Of a stretch of 64,000 nt of DNA, positions 59,317 to 64,000 are shown in pieces. Under the pieces are notes generated by a model. The model was not told where the DNA came from and did not search any database. It saw nothing but the letters and a program-made list of their open reading frames with translations. Origin of the DNA: Alterinioella nitratireducens (GTDB taxonomy: Bacteria; Pseudomonadota; Alphaproteobacteria; Rhodobacterales; Rhodobacteraceae); NCBI RefSeq assembly GCF_013155465.1, contig NZ_JABJVX010000005.1:186001-250000 (forward strand). The letters run 5' to 3'. The position numbers and the translations under genes were made by a program. Position 1 is the first letter of the stretch. Each line of letters starts with the position of its first letter.

Positions 59317-59838
59317 ATGCGCATGATCGCCGCCTTCTGCATGGGGCTTCTGCTTGGGTCGCCCGCCCTTGCCCAATCGGCCGAGGAGGCGGAGCTGGTC
59401 GTCGCCATGTTCCGGTCGATGAACCCGCAATCCATCACCCATGACCGCGAGGTCTGCGGCTATATCGTCGAAAGCCCCTCGGGCCGGATCGAGGTCGGCA
59501 AGGCCAGTTGGGGCGGCAACGCGTCATGCGGCACGATCCCGCCACCGGACGGATTTCGGGTGCTGGCCTCGTGGCACACCCATGCCGCCTGGGCCGCGGG
59601 CTATGATAACGAAGTGCCGTCGCTGATCGACGTCGAGGGCGACATGTCGCTTGGCATCAACGGCTGGATCGCGACGCCAGGCGGCAGGCTTTGGTATGTC
59701 AATGGCCAGACCGGCGAGATGCACCAGTATTGCGGCGCGCAATGCCTGCCTTTCGATCCCGATGCGCAGATGGATACACGCGGCCCCGTCGACAAGCGCT
59801 ATACGCTGCTGCAATTGCGCGCACGGTTCGGACAGTAA
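59317..59838 (+). CDS. secreted DUF4329-type protein
   Basis: The 173-residue protein has a signal peptide (1-19, ending ALAQS). The mature region matches the DUF4329 pattern: EVCGYIVESPSGRIEVGKASWGG, then ASWHTHAAWAAGYDNEVPSLIDVEGD, a His-x-His plus Asp layout reminiscent of JAB-type metalloprotease cores. Two cysteine pairs occur. GGAGAG lies upstream of the ATG. It could be a periplasmic metal-dependent hydrolase; this is inference only. Confidence 0.75.
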   Translation: MRMIAAFCMGLLLGSPALAQSAEEAELVVAMFRSMNPQSITHDREVCGYIVESPSGRIEVGKASWGGNASCGTIPPPDGFRVLASWHTHAAWAAGYDNEVPSLIDVEGDMSLGINGWIATPGGRLWYVNGQTGEMHQYCGAQCLPFDPDAQMDTRGPVDKRYTLLQLRARFGQ

Positions 59839-59842
59839 CGAA

Positions 59843-59871
59843 AAAGGCCCCGGCGACGAACCGGGGCCTTT
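59843..59871. terminator. bidirectional terminator between the DUF4329 gene and gcvP
   Basis: AAAGGCCCCGG (59843-59853) pairs perfectly with CCGGGGCCTTT (59861-59871), loop CGACGAA. A and T runs border it on both strands. Confidence 0.88.
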
Positions 59872-59877
59872 GGCGGA

Positions 59878-62727
59878 TTACTCCGCCGCGTCCAGGTATT
59901 CCTCAAGCGGCGGGCAGGTGCAGACCAGGTGGCGGTCGCCATAGGCGTTGTCGACCCGGCCCACGGGCGGCCAGTATTTGTCGACCCGGAACGCACCCGG
60001 CGGAAAGCAGCCCTGTTCGCGGCTATAGGGCCGGTCCCAATCACCGATCAGCGCCGCCACAGTGTGGGGGGCATGTTTCAGCGGGTTGTTCTCGGCATCC
60101 ATCTCGCCCTTCTCAATCGCCGCGATCTCCTCGCGGATCGACAGCATCGCGGCGATGAAACGGTCCAGTTCGGCCTTGGTCTCGGATTCCGTCGGCTCCA
60201 CCATCAGCGTGCCGGCGACGGGCCAGCTCATCGTGGGCGCGTGGAAGCCGTTGTCGATCAGGCGCTTGGCGAGGTCATCGACGGTGACATGGGCGCTGTC
60301 GTCGAAGGGGCGGGTATCCAGGATGCACTCATGCGCGATGCGCCCGTTGCGCCCCTTGAAGAGGACGCCGTAAGCCCCCTCCAGACGCTTGGCGATGTAG
60401 TTGGCGTTGAGGATCGCCACCTTGGTCGCCTGGGTCAGCCCCGCGCCGCCCATCAGCAGGATATAGGCCCAGGAAATCGGCAGGATCGAGGCCGAGCCGA
60501 GCGGCGCGCCATTGACCGGCCCTTCCTCGCCGCCGGTTTGCGGATGGCCGGGCAGGTGCTTTTCCAGATGCGCCTTGACGCCGATCGGCCCCATGCCGGG
60601 ACCGCCGCCGCCATGCGGGATGCAGAAGGTCTTGTGCAGGTTCAGGTGGCTGACATCGCCGCCGATATCGCCGGGGCGCACAAGGCCCACCATGGCGTTC
60701 ATGTTGGCGCCGTCGATATAGACCTGCCCGCCCTGGTCATGGGTGATCTGGCAGACCTCGCGCACGGTCTCCTCGAACACGCCATGGGTCGAGGGATAGG
60801 TGATCATGCAGGCGGCCAGGTTTTCGCCCGCGGCCTCGGCCTTGGCGCGAAAATCCTCGACGTCGATATCGCCGTTCTCGGCCGATTTCACCACCACGAC
60901 CTTGAGGCCGACCATCTGCGCCGAGGCCGGGTTGGTGCCATGCGCAGAGACCGGGATCAGGCAGATATTGCGGTGATCCTCGCCATTGGCCTTGTGATAG
61001 GCCTGGATCGTCAGAAGCCCCGCATATTCGCCCTGCGCGCCGGAATTGGGTTGCAGGCTCATCGCGTCATAGCCGGTGATCTGGCACAGCTTTTCCGACA
61101 GATCGACCGCCATGTCGGCATAGCCCTGCGCCTGTTCTGCGGGCGCGAAGGGGTGCATGTTGGAGAATTCGGGCCAGGTGATCGGCATCATCTCGGCGGC
61201 GGCATTGAGCTTCATGGTGCAGGAGCCAAGCGGGATCATCGCCCGGTCCAATGCCAGGTCGCGGTCGGCCAGGCGGCGCATGTAGCGCATCATCTCGGTT
61301 TCCGCCCGGTTAAGGTGAAAGATCGGATGGGTCAGGTAGTCGCTCTGCCGGATCAGGTCATCGGGCACTTGCAGATCCACCCTGTCATCATCCTGGCCGT
61401 TCTCGATCCCGAAGGCGCGCAGCAGCCGGTCGAGCGTTGCCGCGCGGGTGGTCTCATCCAGGGACAGCCCGACCTTGGTGGTGCCGACCTTGCGCAAGTT
61501 GATCCGCTCCGCCTCGGCGGCCTTCATCACCACGCCTTGTAGGCCCCCGACATCGACGGTGAGCGTGTCGAAGAAATGCTCCGGCTCGACGGTAAAGCCC
61601 GCCTCCTGCAAGGCGCGGGCCACGCGGGCGGTTTTGAAATGGATGCGTTCCGCGATGGCGCGCAGGCCCTGCGGCCCGTGGAAGACGGCATAGAACGAGG
61701 CCATGTTGGCCAGCAGCGCCTGCGCGGTGCAGACGTTCGATGTGGCTTTTTCGCGCCGGATATGCTGCTCGCGCGTTTGCAGGGACAGGCGGTAGGCCTT
61801 GCCGCCCTGCGCATCGACCGAGACACCGACGATCCGCCCCGGCATGTTGCGTTTATAGGCGTCGCGGCAGGCCATATAGGCCGCCGCCGGGCCGCCGAAC
61901 CCCATCGGCACGCCAAAGCGCTGCGTGGTGCCGACGGCGATATCGGCCCCCATCGCGGCGGGCTCCTTCAGCACGGTCAGGGCCAGCGGGTCGGCGATGA
62001 CGATGCCGATGCCCTTGTTGTCATGCAGCTTGCCGATCAGATCGCTGAAATCGCGCACATGGCCATAGGTGCCGGGATACTGGAAGATCGCGCCAAAGAC
62101 CGCCTCGGCGTCGAGGTCGTCGGGGTTGCCGACGATCACCTCGATGCCAAGCGGTGCGGCGCGGGTCTTCATGACGGCGATGTTCTGCGGGTGGCAGTTC
62201 TCATCGACGAAAAAGCCCGTGACTTTCGATTTGGAGACCCGCTGCGCCATCGTCATCGCCTCGGCGGCGGCGGTGGATTCGTCCAGCAGCGAGGCATTGG
62301 CGATATCGAGGCCGGTCAGGTCCGTCACCATGGTCTGGAAGTTCAGAAGCGCCTCAAGCCGACCCTGGCTGATCTCGGGCTGATAGGGCGTGTAGGCCGT
62401 ATACCAGGCCGGATTTTCCAGGATGTTGCGCTGGATCGCGGGCGGGCAGACGGTGCCGTAATAGCCCTGCCCGATCATGGTGGTGAAGGGCTGGTTCTTC
62501 TTGGCGACCTGGCGCATGTACCACAAGAGTTCCCGCTCGCTCATCGGCTCGCCAGTATCCAGCGGCGCATCCTGGCGCAGCGATTTCGGCACGGTCTGGT
62601 CGATGAGTTCATCCAGATCCTTCACCCCCAGAACCTCGCACATCTCGGCCATTTCAGCCTTGGAGGGGCCGATATGGCGCAGGTTGGCGAAGTCGTGCGG
62701 TTTGTAGTCGGAGGGTGTGAAGGGCAT
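59878..62727 (-). CDS. gcvP: glycine dehydrogenase (decarboxylating), P-protein
   Basis: The 949-residue single-chain P-protein of the glycine cleavage system decarboxylates glycine on PLP and passes the aminomethyl group to lipoyl-GcvH. It shows [22 protein letters not shown] at the N-terminus, [42 protein letters not shown], and the PLP-lysine block [20 protein letters not shown] in the C-terminal half. It is intact and of normal length. It is last in gcvT-gcvH-hypothetical-gcvP, 14 bp after the hypothetical gene. Confidence 0.96.
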   Translation of the reverse strand: MPFTPSDYKPHDFANLRHIGPSKAEMAEMCEVLGVKDLDELIDQTVPKSLRQDAPLDTGEPMSERELLWYMRQVAKKNQPFTTMIGQGYYGTVCPPAIQRNILENPAWYTAYTPYQPEISQGRLEALLNFQTMVTDLTGLDIANASLLDESTAAAEAMTMAQRVSKSKVTGFFVDENCHPQNIAVMKTRAAPLGIEVIVGNPDDLDAEAVFGAIFQYPGTYGHVRDFSDLIGKLHDNKGIGIVIADPLALTVLKEPAAMGADIAVGTTQRFGVPMGFGGPAAAYMACRDAYKRNMPGRIVGVSVDAQGGKAYRLSLQTREQHIRREKATSNVCTAQALLANMASFYAVFHGPQGLRAIAERIHFKTARVARALQEAGFTVEPEHFFDTLTVDVGGLQGVVMKAAEAERINLRKVGTTKVGLSLDETTRAATLDRLLRAFGIENGQDDDRVDLQVPDDLIRQSDYLTHPIFHLNRAETEMMRYMRRLADRDLALDRAMIPLGSCTMKLNAAAEMMPITWPEFSNMHPFAPAEQAQGYADMAVDLSEKLCQITGYDAMSLQPNSGAQGEYAGLLTIQAYHKANGEDHRNICLIPVSAHGTNPASAQMVGLKVVVVKSAENGDIDVEDFRAKAEAAGENLAACMITYPSTHGVFEETVREVCQITHDQGGQVYIDGANMNAMVGLVRPGDIGGDVSHLNLHKTFCIPHGGGGPGMGPIGVKAHLEKHLPGHPQTGGEEGPVNGAPLGSASILPISWAYILLMGGAGLTQATKVAILNANYIAKRLEGAYGVLFKGRNGRIAHECILDTRPFDDSAHVTVDDLAKRLIDNGFHAPTMSWPVAGTLMVEPTESETKAELDRFIAAMLSIREEIAAIEKGEMDAENNPLKHAPHTVAALIGDWDRPYSREQGCFPPGAFRVDKYWPPVGRVDNAYGDRHLVCTCPPLEEYLDAAE

Positions 62728-62741
62728 GGAATGCTCCGGGA

Positions 62742-63215
62742 TCAGTCAGGTTGAGGGGGCGGCGTGGCACCACGCGAAAGGTGCCACGCTATATAGCGTT
62801 GGACGACGGCGTCCGGGCCGGTCAGGAAACCCAAGACCTGCCGCCGGAAGGCCCAGGATTTCATCTCGGCGGGCAGGCGCGACAGCCAGTGCCGGTTGTC
62901 CGCGGTGCCGGGTTCCTCGCGGCCCGTCAGGCGGTAGCCGCGCGGCATGTTGGGCTGGCCGAAGACCCAGAGCAGGTATTTGAAATGGGCCCACCGGCTG
63001 AACTCGGCATCGAACCCGTCGACATGAACGCGCAGGCGGCACCGGGCGGCGTCTCCGGCCTCGGCCAAGGCTTCGGCTATCGCGCGGTCAGCCTCGGTCT
63101 CCCATCGGCCCTCGCCCTCCGGCAGGTTACTGAACATACCGTATGTCGCGCGCGAGGGCGGCAGGTCGTGCTTGCCGAAGCGCACACCGTCGATCCATGC
63201 CACCGCCCGCTTCAC
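62742..63215 (-). CDS. hypothetical protein inside the gcv operon
   Basis: The 157-residue cytoplasmic protein has no family I recognise. Visible features are an N-terminal [24 protein letters not shown], a central [24 protein letters not shown] with aromatic clusters, and a C-terminal [26 protein letters not shown] start at 63215 lies 4 bp after the gcvH stop. Its position between gcvH and gcvP suggests a role linked to glycine cleavage, but this is inference. Confidence 0.6.
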   Translation of the reverse strand: MKRAVAWIDGVRFGKHDLPPSRATYGMFSNLPEGEGRWETEADRAIAEALAEAGDAARCRLRVHVDGFDAEFSRWAHFKYLLWVFGQPNMPRGYRLTGREEPGTADNRHWLSRLPAEMKSWAFRRQVLGFLTGPDAVVQRYIAWHLSRGATPPPQPD

Positions 63216-63219
63216 CGCA

Positions 63220-63579
63220 TCAGCCGATCATCTGCTTGTACTCGGCCTCGTCCATGTACTCATCCATCTGGGACAGGTCGGAGGGCCGCATCTTGAAGAA
63301 CCAGGCATCGCCCATGGCGTGTTCGTTGACCATGCCGGGATTGTCGGTCAGGGCTTCGTTCACCTCGACGATCTCGCCATCGAGCGGCGCCATGATGTCG
63401 GACGCCGCCTTGACCGACTCGATCACCACGATGTCGTCATCCTTGGCCACCTCGTCGCCCGCTTCGGGCAGCTCGACAAAGACCACGTCGCCCAGTTGCG
63501 TGGCGGCATGTTCGGTGATGCCCACGACGACCAGATCGTCCTCGACGCGCAGCCATTCATGTTCTTCGGTGAATTTCAT
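63220..63579 (-). CDS. gcvH: glycine cleavage system H protein
   Basis: The 119-residue lipoyl carrier has KFTEEHEWLRVEDD at the N-terminus, QLGDVVFVELPEAG, and the lipoyl-lysine site IESVKAAS (Lys57). The C-terminal GDAWFFKMRPSDLSQMDEYMDEAEYKQMIG is normal. It shuttles the aminomethyl group between GcvP and GcvT. ATG 63579 is chosen; a TTG two codons earlier is less likely. It lies 24 bp after gcvT. Confidence 0.96.
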   Translation of the reverse strand: MKFTEEHEWLRVEDDLVVVGITEHAATQLGDVVFVELPEAGDEVAKDDDIVVIESVKAASDIMAPLDGEIVEVNEALTDNPGMVNEHAMGDAWFFKMRPSDLSQMDEYMDEAEYKQMIG

Positions 63580-63603
63580 GTGCAACTTCTCCCAGTTGGT
63601 TTT

Positions 63604-64000
63604 TCAGCGTTTGTAATCGGGTTTGTGGAACGGCAGGTCGGCCTGCGCAACCGGCAGCCGCTTGCCGCGCACCTCGCCATAAAGCGTGGCGTCGGCGGGG
63701 ATGGTATTGTCGATAAGCCCCATGGCGATCGGCGCACCGACCGAGGGGCCGAACCCGCCAGAGGTGACCATGCCGATCTCCGAGCCGCCCTCGGCCTCGG
63801 CATAGAGCGGCACACCGGCGCGCATCGGCGCGCGGCCTTCCGGGCGGAGCCCTACGCGGCGGCGGGGCGCGCCGGTCTCCATCTCGTCAAGGATACGCTC
63901 GGCGCCGGGAAACCCGCCCTCGCGGTCGCCGCCCTTGCGCCGGACCTTGTTGATCGCCCAGGACATGCTGGCCTCGATGGGCGAGATATCCTCGTCCAGG
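63604..64000 (-). CDS. gcvT: aminomethyltransferase, C-terminal part (cut by window end)
   Basis: Only the last about 132 residues are in the window; the gene continues beyond 64000. The visible part matches the GcvT C-terminal region: SPIEASMSWAINKVRRKGGDREGGFPGAERIL, then VGLRPEGRAPMRAGVPLY and GMVTSGGFGPSVGAPIAMGLI. GcvT transfers the methylene group from lipoyl-GcvH to tetrahydrofolate. It is first in the operon with gcvH and gcvP. Confidence 0.92.
   Translation of the reverse strand, partial: LDEDISPIEASMSWAINKVRRKGGDREGGFPGAERILDEMETGAPRRRVGLRPEGRAPMRAGVPLYAEAEGGSEIGMVTSGGFGPSVGAPIAMGLIDNTIPADATLYGEVRGKRLPVAQADLPFHKPDYKR

Noticed and set aside
58484-59326. 280-codon plus-strand frame over the thioesterase gene
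   Set aside because: It is antisense to a clear YciA-type hotdog protein and has an Arg/Pro-rich, low-complexity translation.

Overview
The window is high-GC chromosomal DNA, gene-dense and with no phage, transposase, tRNA, rRNA operon or CRISPR array that I can see. Gene content points to an alphaproteobacterium of the Rhodobacteraceae (Roseobacter group). The markers are a CycM-type membrane cytochrome c starting MFDTMTLTK, a DUF1013/TrcR-type cell-cycle regulator, an RsgA beginning MTDYTLKDLGWSPFF, Hint-domain and RTX proteins, TAXI-type TRAP transporters, a YARHG protein, a CtrA-like box (TTAA-N7-TTAA) and an FnrL-like box. The assignment rests on family recognition, not on a database search.

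Layout. 1-8.5 kb: cytochrome c (cycM), prephenate dehydratase (pheA), a GcvA-type LysR regulator divergent from a secreted protein, a SAM methyltransferase, an SRPBCC protein, NudC, and a CpdB-like nucleotidase followed by a PHB-depolymerase-like esterase. 8.5-10.1 kb: the SRP RNA gene (ffs) with a good sigma70 promoter, a run of modular hairpin repeats, then rsgA. 10-14 kb: a small membrane protein/phosphatase pair, a large ankyrin protein, a Hint protein and a DUF202 protein. 14.2-17 kb: dnaX-ybaB-recR. 17-25.8 kb: RNase T2, the TrcR-like regulator, a YARHG protein, clpS-methyltransferase-SDR (minus strand), HAD hydrolase, cupin-like protein, 5-FTHF cyclo-ligase, an ArsR-SRPBCC-YciI operon and a CDP-alcohol phosphatidyltransferase.

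25.8-39.7 kb is the main accessory block. A LysR regulator precedes a sulfatase/phosphonate-ester hydrolase without signal peptide, a fused TRAP permease and a TAXI binding protein (plus strand). This converges on a second TAXI-TRAP operon with a universal stress protein and a class III aminotransferase (minus strand). Beyond it lie a GntR/FCD regulator and a divergent NCS1 permease. 39.8-54 kb holds the classical rbfA-truB-rpsO-pnp gene set, all on the minus strand in that order but spread over 14 kb. Between its members are an asparaginase, a fatty acid hydroxylase, an AGCS symporter with its own Usp, an Lrp regulator, an RTX protein, a haloacetate-dehalogenase-like hydrolase and DUF1643/DUF2189/DUF2233 proteins. 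54-64 kb: dapB, a PACE-type membrane protein, an NsrR-like regulator divergent from a 51-residue membrane protein and a truncated haemoglobin, a YiiX-like hydrolase, dodecin, a YciA-type thioesterase, a DUF4329 protein, and the glycine cleavage operon gcvT(partial)-gcvH-hypothetical-gcvP.

How the parts work together. The two TRAP operons look like paired nutrient-scavenging units: one imports an ester that is cleaved in the cytoplasm, the other probably imports an amino compound that is transaminated. Both a TRAP and an AGCS transporter carry a neighbouring Usp gene. Several intergenic regions hold unusual symmetric DNA: covarying tandem hairpins after ffs, nested palindromes at 49.2 and 50.9 kb, stacked repeats at 58.15 kb and a perfect palindrome over the LysR start at 2.5 kb. 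These are described in the findings.
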